Virus record (IMG/VR): IMGVR_UViG_3300042453_003699
Span: 1-64,000 of that record
Origin: a virus
DNA length: 64,000 bases
Reading direction: 5' to 3' (one strand)
Program-made: the position numbers and the translations under genes
Shown here: positions 8,494-17,239 of the stretch, piece after piece
Position numbering within the stretch: position 1 is the first letter of the stretch
Layout of the letters: every line of letters starts with the position of its first letter
Notes under the pieces: model-generated
The model's input: the letters and a program-made list of their open reading frames with translations, nothing else
Told to the model about the DNA's origin: nothing
Databases searched by the model: none

Positions 8494-9630
8494 ATGTCAG
8501 ATGCTTTGATCGTTTACGACGGGTACGGCGATTCAGGCGCGTTCCAAGAACTAGAGCGTGAGCTGTACTCACTCGGGTTGTCGTATCGGGTCATACCTCA
8601 TCTTTCAGAGTACGATAAATGGCGGTCTACCGTTGACCCTTCAAAGCCCGTTTTATTTTATCGAAACGAGTTCATGCGAATTAGTCAAGCTCGTGAGGTC
8701 TTGGAGTTTCATCGAGAAAACCCAAGTTTCCCGTCAACCACCGACACGAGTTGGGGGTTTTACCAGAACCTCACCATCAATCCCTCTCAGTTTGAGATGC
8801 TCGAAGGATTCAAGCTAGAGACCAAGAACCTCTGGAGTTACATCTACGGAGCCGAGTGTCGATTCTTGGACATAGCCAGACCGGAGTATGAGCAAGTTCC
8901 TATTTTTGTCCTTGCTCACAATAGACCGGAGTACCTTACCCTCACTCTAAATTCCTTGCTGTACTCAACGGCTGACCAGACCAATAGGAAGATCGTAGTG
9001 GTATTGAACGAGGCTACCCCAGAGGTGACGAAAGTAGCCCTAAGCTATTTAGCCCACGATCGGACGATGGAGTTCCTGAGTATTAGCCCCAACGCTAAGT
9101 TCGCCTCTTTGAATGTAGCCCTACAGGTCTACAATCCTCGAAAATTCATCTACTGCGAGGATGATGTCATCTTCCCAGAAACCACTAGGAACTACTTCCC
9201 GCAGTGGATCACGCAGTTTGCGAGTAGGCTTTGCGACTTTGATATAGTCGCGTGGCACTACGGTATCGAGAATGTGAATGTTGTATATGGGTTGCAGAGG
9301 CTACATTTACCCGATCACAGTAGGTGGTTAAATGTGAGCGAGCATGAGGGCTTGACGATAGGGGGTCAGTGCTTCTGTACGACTCTTGATTACTACAAAT
9401 CGAAAGCCACGGAATCGAACAACTGGACCCCAGTAGACAAGGATTTTTTCATCGGGAAAGCATATTCACCCGCGCTTCGGCTTTATCACCTTGGTTTCAA
9501 CCACAGGATTGACTACCCGCACCACACTATCAATTCCGATACCTTCAAGGTTTCTTCTGAGCAGTATGTGGCTACAAAACTTTTAACAGGAGAAACCTAT
9601 CAAGTTTCAATTCGAGACCTCATCCAGTGA
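8494..9630 (+). CDS. GT-A-type glycosyltransferase
   Basis: 378 aa. The N-terminal 130 residues are unassigned. From about residue 137 a GT-A start is visible (VPIFVLAHNRPEYLTLTLNSLLYS), then a nucleotide-binding acidic motif YCEDDVIFP and an acceptor-side WHYGIENV region. It forms, with the two preceding genes, a glycan-modification cassette but has its own promoter and operator-like boxes. No Shine-Dalgarno site; the ATG follows the -10 by six bases. Confidence 0.75.
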   Translation: MSDALIVYDGYGDSGAFQELERELYSLGLSYRVIPHLSEYDKWRSTVDPSKPVLFYRNEFMRISQAREVLEFHRENPSFPSTTDTSWGFYQNLTINPSQFEMLEGFKLETKNLWSYIYGAECRFLDIARPEYEQVPIFVLAHNRPEYLTLTLNSLLYSTADQTNRKIVVVLNEATPEVTKVALSYLAHDRTMEFLSISPNAKFASLNVALQVYNPRKFIYCEDDVIFPETTRNYFPQWITQFASRLCDFDIVAWHYGIENVNVVYGLQRLHLPDHSRWLNVSEHEGLTIGGQCFCTTLDYYKSKATESNNWTPVDKDFFIGKAYSPALRLYHLGFNHRIDYPHHTINSDTFKVSSEQYVATKLLTGETYQVSIRDLIQ

Positions 9631-9639
9631 TGAGATGCC

Positions 9640-9660
9640 TATAATAATTCAGCACGGAGG
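9640..9660 (+). promoter_or_regulatory. -10 element and ribosome site for the 9670 gene
   Basis: CCTATAAT (TATAAT at 9640-9645) is followed by a good Shine-Dalgarno CGGAGG (9655-9660) ten bases before the ATG. No convincing -35 is seen, so a phage-specific activator or sigma factor is possible. Confidence 0.45.
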
Positions 9661-9669
9661 CTGACGACT

Positions 9670-10512
9670 ATGACCCGAGAATACATCGCCACAAAATCTT
9701 TCTTCGCAGGTGAGATCAACCTAAAGATCAACGAGCAAGAGAGGATTCAATTTGACGGATTCAAAGCTACGATCCGAGGGCAAGAGTACAAGTGTAGTAC
9801 CTTGATGGCGGCTGTACGGGCAGGGCTACTCTCTTTGGCTCAAGTTGATAAATCAGGTCAGAAGATTGAACAGGCAGAGCCTATCGCCGAAGCCCCTGAA
9901 GCGAGAGCGAAGCGCCTCAAAGAAGAGCGTCTCCGCCAAATCAACGGAGCTAAGGGGAACGGGGAGATTCTTGAAGAGGTATCCACGAAGCCAAAGGTAG
10001 TGAAACGCGACGGAACCCCCGTAAAGAAGGCGGTAGAACCAGTCGAAACCCCTCCACAAAAAGTCGAGACTAAGACGCCCCCCAAGATCATTCAGGAATC
10101 AGAGGGAGAGGAAATCGCTAAGATTAAGAAATCTGCCTCCGGCACGGAAGAGGATAACTCCAAGTCTTTCTTTGAAGCCCTGCTAGACGGTGAGCGCAAG
10201 AAGCTAGAAATCTCCCGAGACCAGTACGCGGCTAAGAAGGTAATCAAAAAGGACGACCAGAGTGATGCCGTAGAGGTGAAGAAGTTGGTCGATTCGGTTG
10301 AAGGATCTTCTGAGATTCTGACTTCTAAAGACCCGCTTAAAGGCTGGAAGTCCATGAATTCTAAGAAGAAAGAGGCTTTCATCAAGAAAGCGACCGATAT
10401 TTCCCTAATCAAACGAATTATTGACAGCGAAGGTGGAGCACTCCGCCGAAAAGCTGAAGAACGATTAGCGGAAGTGGACCATGCCGAAAAATCTGTGGGA
10501 CAACATCCATGA
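9670..10512 (+). CDS. Hypothetical protein with long charged linker
   Basis: 280 aa, not recognised. About 60 folded-looking residues (FFAGEINLKINEQERIQFDGF...LMAAVRAGLLSL) precede a long Lys/Glu/Pro-rich low-complexity stretch and a helical C-terminus. The layout resembles the 17583 product (small N-terminal domain plus charged tail). It overlaps the SWIM-protein gene by 32 bases. An assembly, scaffold or tethering role is only a guess. Confidence 0.6.
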   Translation: MTREYIATKSFFAGEINLKINEQERIQFDGFKATIRGQEYKCSTLMAAVRAGLLSLAQVDKSGQKIEQAEPIAEAPEARAKRLKEERLRQINGAKGNGEILEEVSTKPKVVKRDGTPVKKAVEPVETPPQKVETKTPPKIIQESEGEEIAKIKKSASGTEEDNSKSFFEALLDGERKKLEISRDQYAAKKVIKKDDQSDAVEVKKLVDSVEGSSEILTSKDPLKGWKSMNSKKKEAFIKKATDISLIKRIIDSEGGALRRKAEERLAEVDHAEKSVGQHP

Positions 10513-11323
10513 GATCAAGTCTCCCGAAGACCTGCCAAAATCTGGAGATGTAACCTTACAGCCCGTAGATGACCTCGCGCACGCCGTACCTCATGTCGTT
10601 AAGACAGAGTTCGGAGACCTGCCTCATGAGTATTTCAGAAGGCTGTATGAGAGAGATCCTGAAACGGAGGCTCAGATACCGAGGCTGACCTCGGTTCCGA
10701 CCCGCTCTGCGTTTCTTTCGGATCAATCTCCAAACCCAGAATCCAGTTCTGAGCCTACCGAGGACCGTGACTTGGATGTCCATAACCCCTCCGCTCATGT
10801 TCAACTTGCCGAACACCCAGACCCCTACATTGAGAGGATGGCGAGGAAAGTTGTCGCGGCTTACCTTCTTGAGAGTAATCCTCAAGAGATCGACCTTGAT
10901 TCAGACAGGACAAAAGTAGCAATAAGTTTGTTAGAGCTTGTGAAGAGCACTTCGGCTCTTTCTAAAAAGAACGAACCCCGCTGTTCACCGAAGCTAGATA
11001 AAGTCAGACCGAAGCTCAATAGATACGATTTTACCGTGGTTTGCGGAGAGTCTTACTCCGATCCAAGCGGGCACGAGGTCAAGTTCAAGTTCCTTAAAAA
11101 AGGAAACGCCAAAAAGGTATGGATGTCTCGCGTTTTGGTGAGTTGTTCCTGTCCTTTTTGGAGGTACTACGGCTGTGATTGGAACTCTAATAGAAAGGAG
11201 TACCAAGAGCGGCAGATGTCTGATGGTTCCGCACCTACCGTGCGGGGCAAAACCCACCTGATCTGTAAGCATATAGCGGCGTGTGTGCCTCGGGTTAGGC
11301 TTTTCGTATTGAGGCGAAAATGA
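10481..11323 (+). CDS. SWIM-type zinc-finger protein
   Basis: 280 aa. The last 70 residues have the SWIM pattern C-x-C-x(n)-C-x-H: SCSCPFW, then an insert with CDWN, then LICKHIAA. SWIM domains bind DNA or proteins in recombinases, ATPases and transposases. The N-terminal 180 residues are acidic, proline-rich and probably disordered, with one helix (ERMARKVVAAYLLES). Start overlaps the previous gene and stop overlaps the next start (ATGA). No catalytic domain is recognised. Confidence 0.65.
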   Translation: MPKNLWDNIHEIKSPEDLPKSGDVTLQPVDDLAHAVPHVVKTEFGDLPHEYFRRLYERDPETEAQIPRLTSVPTRSAFLSDQSPNPESSSEPTEDRDLDVHNPSAHVQLAEHPDPYIERMARKVVAAYLLESNPQEIDLDSDRTKVAISLLELVKSTSALSKKNEPRCSPKLDKVRPKLNRYDFTVVCGESYSDPSGHEVKFKFLKKGNAKKVWMSRVLVSCSCPFWRYYGCDWNSNRKEYQERQMSDGSAPTVRGKTHLICKHIAACVPRVRLFVLRRK

Positions 11324-11616
11324 AAGAACTGAAGGGTCTGTTTTCTGAGTTGTTTTCGAGTCAACTAGAGCTTGTTCAAGACTATTGGGAAGGAATTGAG
11401 CTAGTAGAAGACGAAACTATCAAGAAGGCACTAAGATATAACTGCATGGAGATGGCTAAGAACCTTAGAGATATGCTTGAGCACTTCAGGGATTTGGTCG
11501 GGGAGTCCGACGATACCGTTGAGGATCTTGAGGACGATCTGGATGGACTTCAGGATCAGTTAATGGGGGGTTCTGGCGATAACTTGCTCATAAAGAAGGA
11601 AGAATATGATTCCTAA
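11320..11616 (+). CDS. Small acidic helical protein
   Basis: 98 aa, very acidic, predicted helical (FSSQLELVQDYWEGIELVED; TVEDLEDDLDGLQDQL). Coupled to neighbours on both sides: its ATG overlaps the previous stop and its end overlaps the next start by 11 bases. Not recognised; a small chaperone or partner for adjacent proteins is possible. Confidence 0.6.
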   Translation: MKELKGLFSELFSSQLELVQDYWEGIELVEDETIKKALRYNCMEMAKNLRDMLEHFRDLVGESDDTVEDLEDDLDGLQDQLMGGSGDNLLIKKEEYDS

Positions 11617-12232
11617 TGTGAATGTTTGGTCGGTGGATTCAGAGCATATTTACCTGAACTGGAAGGTTCAGGATCGAGACACGATCAAAGCGTACAATCT
11701 TTACGGATGCGACACTTCAGGGGGGTCTTACACTCTTGTTCAAGAGTCCGTCCCAAATAACGCCAATCCTATGAGTCCGGGCTCTGTCCTAGCCAAAGTG
11801 TCACGCTCTGACCTGAGCATTACCGCTGATGCCCCATATTTTTTCAAGATCACTTCGATTGACATGGAGGGTTCCGAGTCCTCTATTGCCAGTTCAGATT
11901 TCGTAGCAGTGGATGCTCTTGACGATGTTTTCCGTAACAGGTGGACTGACGATAACTCCCCTGTCTATTCGAGCAAGACCGTAACCCTCGCACACACTAC
12001 TACCAACCAACTTTTCAATGTGGTTCAAATCCTTGGAAGACAGGCGAACTACATGAGAATCACGACCAGTAAGGACATCACTATTCGGATCAATTCGCCT
12101 AGTAATGACCCTATATTGGTCACAAAAGAAATGCCGTTCTTTCCTGATAAGCACGCCATTTCAGCAAGTAGCATTTATTTCAGTACCGTAAGTGAAAACG
12201 CTACGGTGCAGGTATTTGTATCAGGAAACTAA
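11606..12232 (+). CDS. Fibronectin type III-like virion protein
   Basis: 208 aa. Residues 1-100 look like an Fn3 fold: LNWKVQDRDTIKAYNLYGCD, a serine/proline loop, then PYFFKITSIDMEGSESS. The C-terminal half is a second beta-rich domain. Such Ig/Fn3 proteins decorate capsids and tails and may bind carbohydrate weakly. Ribosome site AAGGAAGA is well placed. Confidence 0.65.
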   Translation: MIPNVNVWSVDSEHIYLNWKVQDRDTIKAYNLYGCDTSGGSYTLVQESVPNNANPMSPGSVLAKVSRSDLSITADAPYFFKITSIDMEGSESSIASSDFVAVDALDDVFRNRWTDDNSPVYSSKTVTLAHTTTNQLFNVVQILGRQANYMRITTSKDITIRINSPSNDPILVTKEMPFFPDKHAISASSIYFSTVSENATVQVFVSGN

Positions 12233-12242
12233 AGGAGAAAAT

Positions 12243-12497
12243 ATGAGTGAAAAGCTAGTCAAGTTAGCCAAAGAAATCGAAACCGTAGCTTACGAGTTGG
12301 ATGTTTTCGGCATCCATAAGGAAGCTCAAAGCCCTAGACTCTATGAGTATGAGTATGAAGGCATGAAGTTCTACACCGACAAGCGTCTTCCGCAGGGAAT
12401 TCGTCTCCCCGCAGGAAAAGCAAAGTTCACGAAGAACTATTACATGGTCGGTGGATCTCTCGCAAAAGACCTCAAGGAAGAAGATTCGGGAGAATGA
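12243..12497 (+). CDS. Hypothetical small protein
   Basis: 84 aa, not recognised. An N-terminal helix (KLVKLAKEIETVAYELD) is followed by a tyrosine-rich segment (YEYEYEGMKFYTD) and a basic loop. The ATG at 12243 is chosen because AAAGGAGAA precedes it; a longer reading to 12192 lies inside the previous gene. Followed by a terminator. Confidence 0.65.
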   Translation: MSEKLVKLAKEIETVAYELDVFGIHKEAQSPRLYEYEYEGMKFYTDKRLPQGIRLPAGKAKFTKNYYMVGGSLAKDLKEEDSGE

Positions 12498-12523
12498 AGA
12501 ACCAATCCATTCAAGGTTGATTC

Positions 12524-12557
12524 TAAAAGCCCGTGGGTTCGCTCACGGGCTTTTTTA
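12524..12557 (+). terminator. Rho-independent terminator
   Basis: Stem AAAGCCCGTG with CACGGGCTTT around a short GTTCGCT-type loop, ending in TTTTTT. It closes the 9.6-12.5 kb gene run and separates it from the subtilisin gene. Confidence 0.9.
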
Positions 12558-12573
12558 TTACACGGAGGTTTCA

Positions 12574-13776
12574 ATGAGGTTATTGTTGTGTCTTGTTCTG
12601 TTTCTTTTGCCGTCGGTAGGCAAAGCCGAAAACTACATCATCACTGTAAATCCAGAAGCGCGGATGTCATTAGGCTATGCCGTTCTCACGAACCCAGCCG
12701 GACTGTTCCATGCTTTCATGGCTCCTATCCATGCTGGTAAGTATTTCCCCTCCATTGATTCTTTCGTCGCGGACCTGACACCGGATCAGCTTCATTTCGT
12801 CAGGACAAATCCAAGCGTACAGAGCGTTTACAAGGATGGGGTGAAGTACCTCCTAGAGTTAGAGCAAACTCCTCCGCCCCCAGAATACACATACGGTTTA
12901 GTCAAGATTAAGATTCCAGAGGTGCGTGGGCGCTACCCCTTCATTGACGGCTCCGGCGTTGTTGTAGGAATCATCGACTCTGGGATTGATGCCTCCCACC
13001 CCGCCCTAAAGGGCAAGGTAGTCGCTTTTAAGGACTTCACTGATCTGGAGAAGCCTGAGCCCTACGACGACAATGGGCATGGTACTCATGTTGCAGGGAC
13101 GATCGCTGGCGTGGGCAACGAACCCAAGTTTGGGGTAGCCCCGTCGGTAAAATTGGTGATCGCCAAGGTCTTTTCGGCTTCTGGCGGAGCGAATGACTCA
13201 ACTATTTTATCGGCGATGGAATGGATGCTTTCTCAAGGGGTCTCTGTGGTCAGCAATTCTTGGGGCGGAGAGCAGGATACAACGACTTTGGACAATCCGT
13301 ATGCAAAGATGGTTTCTGCATGGGTTGAGCATAGAATGGTGCCTGTGTTTGCCGCTGGGAACTCAGGACCGTCCAAGGGGACTATGAGTATTCCGGGTGG
13401 ACTGCCGGAAGCCTATGCAGTTGGCGCTGTAAACGAGTTAGACCAACTGGCGAGTTTTAGTAGCCGTGGACCGATCGAATGGGATGGGGTTATGTACGAC
13501 AAGCCTGATATTTGTGCGCCCGGCGTCAAAATTTACAGTAGTATCCCGAACGGAGGTTACAAGGCTTATAGTGGAACCTCGATGGCAACACCTCATGTTG
13601 CAGGGGTAGCCGCTCTCATTTTGCAATCTAATCCGGCGCTCTCCGTGTCTGAGGTGAAAGAGATTCTAAATGCCTCGGCAACCCCCCTTCCTTTTAAGGA
13701 GTGTGGGTCTGGGCGATTGGATGCAAAGCTCGCGGTTTCAAAATCGCTTGCTTCGCGAAATCTTCTTTTGCAGTAG
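12574..13776 (+). CDS. Secreted subtilisin-like serine protease (S8)
   Basis: 400 aa. The catalytic triad is visible: Asp in VVGIIDSGIDASHP, His in DNGHGTHVAGTIAG, Ser in YSGTSMATPHVAGVAAL, plus the oxyanion Asn in FAAGNSGPS. It begins with a signal peptide (MRLLLCLVLFLLPSVGKAE) and has about 100 residues of propeptide-like sequence before the catalytic domain. The start is set by ACGGAGG and by the signal peptide. Export to periplasm or medium is expected, which is unusual for a phage enzyme; roles in envelope degradation, lysis or virion maturation are possible. Confidence 0.9.
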   Translation: MRLLLCLVLFLLPSVGKAENYIITVNPEARMSLGYAVLTNPAGLFHAFMAPIHAGKYFPSIDSFVADLTPDQLHFVRTNPSVQSVYKDGVKYLLELEQTPPPPEYTYGLVKIKIPEVRGRYPFIDGSGVVVGIIDSGIDASHPALKGKVVAFKDFTDLEKPEPYDDNGHGTHVAGTIAGVGNEPKFGVAPSVKLVIAKVFSASGGANDSTILSAMEWMLSQGVSVVSNSWGGEQDTTTLDNPYAKMVSAWVEHRMVPVFAAGNSGPSKGTMSIPGGLPEAYAVGAVNELDQLASFSSRGPIEWDGVMYDKPDICAPGVKIYSSIPNGGYKAYSGTSMATPHVAGVAALILQSNPALSVSEVKEILNASATPLPFKECGSGRLDAKLAVSKSLASRNLLLQ

Positions 13777-13957
13777 AGAGGGTAATCACATTATTACGCC
13801 CTTCTTCTGGTCTCGGGCACTTGCTCGTCTTGTAAAATGAGCACCGATAGCATTTGGATGAAGCGGGCTGATTTGCAATCGGGCAGGACAGCAAAGCAGG
13901 ACGCACACGAAATTCTTTTTTTCTCCACAGAGAAATCACCATTCCTCTTTCCCCCAA
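13694..13957 (-). CDS. Possible small cysteine-cluster protein
   Basis: Weakly supported reading frame of up to 87 aa with an ATG at 13942 (or TTG at 13957) behind a GGGGAAAGAGGA purine tract. It contains CPIANQ...KCYRCSFYKTSKCP, a plausible four-cysteine metal site. It overlaps the subtilisin 3' end by 83 bases in convergent orientation. If it is not real, 13777-14050 holds no gene and acts as a convergent spacer. Confidence 0.35.
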   Translation of the reverse strand: MGERGMVISLWRKKEFRVRPALLSCPIANQPASSKCYRCSFYKTSKCPRPEEGRNNVITLSTAKEDFAKQAILKPRALHPIAQTHTP

Positions 13958-14050
13958 TCAAGTTGTCCTAAAAGACTAAACGATAAACCTAATTGGTCAA
14001 TACTCTGACACGCCAAAAAGTACGATTTTGACTTTCAAAGACATGGCGCG

Positions 14051-16249
14051 TTACGGGGTGTAAAGGAGTCTGAAAGAGAGGCAACCCGAAACCTTTCTCT
14101 GGTTTTGGTACAAGTTTCCAAAAGAAAACAAATGGTTGACATAGTAAACCGTCAGCGAGTTGTTGGGTGACGCGTCGGGGCTGAAAATCTTGATCCTGAG
14201 TTTCCGATTTTTTGAGTCTGGAATAGGGGTGAAGGTAAATTCATTCCAATCATTATCTCTGGCGTACATCGAATCTAAGTAAGCAGACCTCAAGTGGGCT
14301 CCATTTTCATCTTCGATGTGAACGGACAGTGTGCAGGTATTCTTTCTCCTGAAAGTCCCAACGAAAAGTTCCACCTTTGAAAGATTTGCCCGATCTGAAA
14401 TGACCTCTTGAACGATTTGCTTGGTCCCAAATATCTCCCCGAGTTGGTGCGTATGGAACGATTGGCACATTCCGGTGATGTAGTTTTGATTGGATGCGAT
14501 GGTTTGAATCCACCAATCCGATATTTTTTGGTTCGCTTGATGAGTAACTTTGTGAAGCCCTTGGAACTGGGGCTTGAACATAAAGGTTTTGGCTTTAGAC
14601 TTCATGGACACGCCGTTAATTAACCACTCACCTTCTTCTGGGGCGCGTAGCTCTATAGCCTCAGAGCTTAGGATCTGAAGCGTTTGTGCGGTTTTGGAGG
14701 ATTCCTTCGAGGTCACCTTCGGTTCGACTTTCTCCTCTTCCTTGTAAAATGTTTTCAGAAGCTCCCCGTTCCAGAACCCAGTTGTCGTTACGACAGTGTT
14801 GAAAAGATTTTTCCATTTTTTGTGAACGCTCTTAAACTCTCTCCAGTAGATGTCCTTGCCTTTCGACAAGGAGGAAGAGCCGTTACTGTGGTGAATCGCA
14901 GACGCGTTAATCACATAGTTCTTGAGACCCTTACTGAGAGATGAAAGACTTAGATCGACAGCGTAAAAATGAAAGTGTGTAAGGGCGCTTTCATCAAAAT
15001 ACAGCTTGGAGCTTTTTTTGACGATGATGCAAAGCTCGTCTACGACATCGACTTCACCCGAAGGAAATTGACCGTAAACTCTTAGAGTTTTGTCGGGTTC
15101 TGGGGTCTTCACTCCGCCCACGCAGTTGATGTAGACTTGACCGTCTACGATTGGGACCGCCAGTCTGTCTGTCTTTGTTACCTTCTTTACCCCTGCGAGC
15201 CCCGCAACTCCAAACTTGGGGAAATTCTTTAACTGGGAGAACATCTGATCTATCCAGTCATCCGAGTATTCGACATCCTGATGAGTGAAAACCAACCAAT
15301 CCGTATTGGCTACGGTAGCGCCAAGATTGAGAGCTTGGGCGGCGCTATATGTACCTTTGAAGTTGTAGACGGGTATGATCTCGTAGCGGTGTCTGTTCTT
15401 GTATAGAGATCGAACAAGGATATTGTTGAGTTGATGAAAGTCATTTGTGCAGACAACGAAGCTCAGTTCTTTTAGTTGCGTGAATTCGTATCTTCTTGTC
15501 GGAACAGAGTCGCAGTCTGGGGTGAACAACGAAGCCCACCTAGCTTGGAACTTTCTCAAATTTTCTGGGAGGTTTGGGTTAGCTTTACTCGCGCCCTCAA
15601 TGTGGATCCCCGTGCATTCGGGGGACACGACATTTTTCTTGTTTAGATGGAAGTGTACCTTCAAGCCAAGGTCCACATCCTCATAAGCCCAGTTGTACTG
15701 AGGGTCGAATCCTTCAACACGCCAAAAGTCTTCCTTTTTTATCAGAAGGCACGCCGCTGTTACTGCGCGATGTTCCCAAGTGTCGGACATAAACACAGGG
15801 TTGACTTTGAATGCGTGCATCGAATCGGAACTCAAATTCACTGGGTCTCCGCTTGGTCCGCAAACCACCCCTGCGTGTTGTATTTTCCCATTAGGGTATC
15901 GCAACAAAGCTCCGACAGTGCCGATGTAAGGATCTCTTGCGAGAATATCGGTCATGTTTTGGAGTGTGCGGGGGTCGAGAAACACATCATTGTTCAGGAA
16001 CAATAGCCAGTCGCCACGGGCTTTCTGCGCGACCTCGTTGTTCATCGTAGAGAAGTTACCCGTGTTCTCTTTGTGAAAAACCCGCACCCTTGGGTCTTGG
16101 ATGGATTCGATCCATTCTTTAGATCCGTCGGTCGAGGTATTCTCGCGGATGAGTATTTCAAAATCTTGAAAGGTCGAGGACAGGACGGACTGAATGCACT
16201 TTTTGAAGTGCTCTCCGCCGTTTCTATTGAGAATTACTATGCTTACCAT
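14051..16249 (-). CDS. Tandem-domain GT2 glycosyltransferase with C-terminal beta domain
   Basis: 732 aa. Domain 1 (1-230) is a typical GT2: SIVILNRNGGEHFKKCIQS, acidic motif FLNNDVFLD, and an acceptor region around YEDVDLGLKVHF. Domain 2 (about 268-480) repeats the fold in divergent form: LSFVVCTNDFHQLNNILVRS and FTHQDVEYSDDW. Residues 560-732 are beta-rich, perhaps carbohydrate-binding. WbbL/rhamnosyltransferase-like enzymes share domain 1. It is the last gene of a minus-strand operon and overlaps the upstream exonuclease gene by 26 bases. Confidence 0.85.
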   Translation of the reverse strand: MVSIVILNRNGGEHFKKCIQSVLSSTFQDFEILIRENTSTDGSKEWIESIQDPRVRVFHKENTGNFSTMNNEVAQKARGDWLLFLNNDVFLDPRTLQNMTDILARDPYIGTVGALLRYPNGKIQHAGVVCGPSGDPVNLSSDSMHAFKVNPVFMSDTWEHRAVTAACLLIKKEDFWRVEGFDPQYNWAYEDVDLGLKVHFHLNKKNVVSPECTGIHIEGASKANPNLPENLRKFQARWASLFTPDCDSVPTRRYEFTQLKELSFVVCTNDFHQLNNILVRSLYKNRHRYEIIPVYNFKGTYSAAQALNLGATVANTDWLVFTHQDVEYSDDWIDQMFSQLKNFPKFGVAGLAGVKKVTKTDRLAVPIVDGQVYINCVGGVKTPEPDKTLRVYGQFPSGEVDVVDELCIIVKKSSKLYFDESALTHFHFYAVDLSLSSLSKGLKNYVINASAIHHSNGSSSLSKGKDIYWREFKSVHKKWKNLFNTVVTTTGFWNGELLKTFYKEEEKVEPKVTSKESSKTAQTLQILSSEAIELRAPEEGEWLINGVSMKSKAKTFMFKPQFQGLHKVTHQANQKISDWWIQTIASNQNYITGMCQSFHTHQLGEIFGTKQIVQEVISDRANLSKVELFVGTFRRKNTCTLSVHIEDENGAHLRSAYLDSMYARDNDWNEFTFTPIPDSKNRKLRIKIFSPDASPNNSLTVYYVNHLFSFGNLYQNQRKVSGCLSFRLLYTP

Positions 16250-16805
16250 CGCCTAATTGTCGGATCTGCTTCAGCATGAGAAAGAATATCGTAGCGGTAG
16301 TCTTTACATCTGACATGGCGGTGTGTGCGTTTTTGTTCTCAACGCCGTATGCCTTTGCCAGAGCCGCTAAGTTGAACCTTTCTGTGTTGAGGATGCCCGC
16401 CTCCTTCAAAATGAAGGCGATTTGCGAAGTATCTAGGGTGTGGTAGTTCCACATTTTAGACCACCCTGAAAACCCATAGTAGCTCGTCAGCGAATCCATG
16501 AATTCTAGGTCGAACTTCAAATTTTGACCCACTAGGATCGGCTGATATTTACTCTGAGCCTGAGTTGACCATCGGATCAACTTTTGGATTTCGTACTCGT
16601 TGTTGCCCTCTCCTGACTCGCGGGAGAAGTAGCCGTTGATTGCAAGGGCTTTACAGTCCATCGGCAGGTACGGTTTGAAGGTTAGGTGCAGAGAATCTTT
16701 TTCGGAACCGTCTTCTGCGTATACTCCAGCCGCCATCTCTAGCACTGGGTTCTCTTTTGGATTGAGTCCGCCCGTTTCGGTGTCTAATACTAGGTAGTAG
16801 TTCAC
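16224..16805 (-). CDS. DnaQ-like DEDDh 3'-5' exonuclease
   Basis: 193 aa from a GTG start. The acidic motifs are visible: LVLDTETGG (Exo I), GQNLKFDLEF (Exo II) and HTAMSDVKTT (Exo III with the H of DEDDh). It could proofread, trim nucleic acids or degrade RNA. The GTG at 16805 forms a GTGA overlap with the upstream stop and has GGGAG before it; longer readings to 16892 lie inside the upstream gene. Confidence 0.85.
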   Translation of the reverse strand: MNYYLVLDTETGGLNPKENPVLEMAAGVYAEDGSEKDSLHLTFKPYLPMDCKALAINGYFSRESGEGNNEYEIQKLIRWSTQAQSKYQPILVGQNLKFDLEFMDSLTSYYGFSGWSKMWNYHTLDTSQIAFILKEAGILNTERFNLAALAKAYGVENKNAHTAMSDVKTTATIFFLMLKQIRQLGDGKHSNSQ

Positions 16806-17239
16806 GCTTTTCTCCCTGCGAGTTGGATGATCCACACCAACAACTCTGAAAACAAAGTCGCTCCATTGAGGGTAAAATCTAGCATTTCCCAATCAAAACT
16901 AGGGTCGCTCGGCGCGATGACTCGCGTGAGCGGGATTTTTTCCTCAATCTTGCTTTCGTACATCTTAAAAACAGTTTCACCGTTGGGTCGTATTTCAACC
17001 ACATTCGGCGGAAACTTTTCTCTGGCTTCCCCAGACACCCCTTTGATGAACAAAGGCTGACCTACCCGATACAAGGAGTGCGACACAAATTTGAAAGTGT
17101 GCCCGACTTTGAACGGGTACTCAGAGTCGGAGGAGGGGTTGATCTTTACGATCAACCCGTTGCTAAGACGGTAAGCCTCCCACGGCAAGGTGTGGGCTAA
17201 GTTGTACCTGTCGTATAGACCGTACAGATCAAAGGTCAT
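16802..17239 (-). CDS. Hypothetical protein
   Basis: 145 aa, not recognised. Mixed beta and loop content (YRLSNGLIVKINPSSD; FPPNVVEIRPNGETVF) with a hydrophobic C-terminal helix (LFSELLVWIIQLAG) that could be membrane-associated. Starts by overlapping the upstream gene by four bases and ends overlapping the exonuclease start. Confidence 0.6.
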   Translation of the reverse strand: MTFDLYGLYDRYNLAHTLPWEAYRLSNGLIVKINPSSDSEYPFKVGHTFKFVSHSLYRVGQPLFIKGVSGEAREKFPPNVVEIRPNGETVFKMYESKIEEKIPLTRVIAPSDPSFDWEMLDFTLNGATLFSELLVWIIQLAGRKA

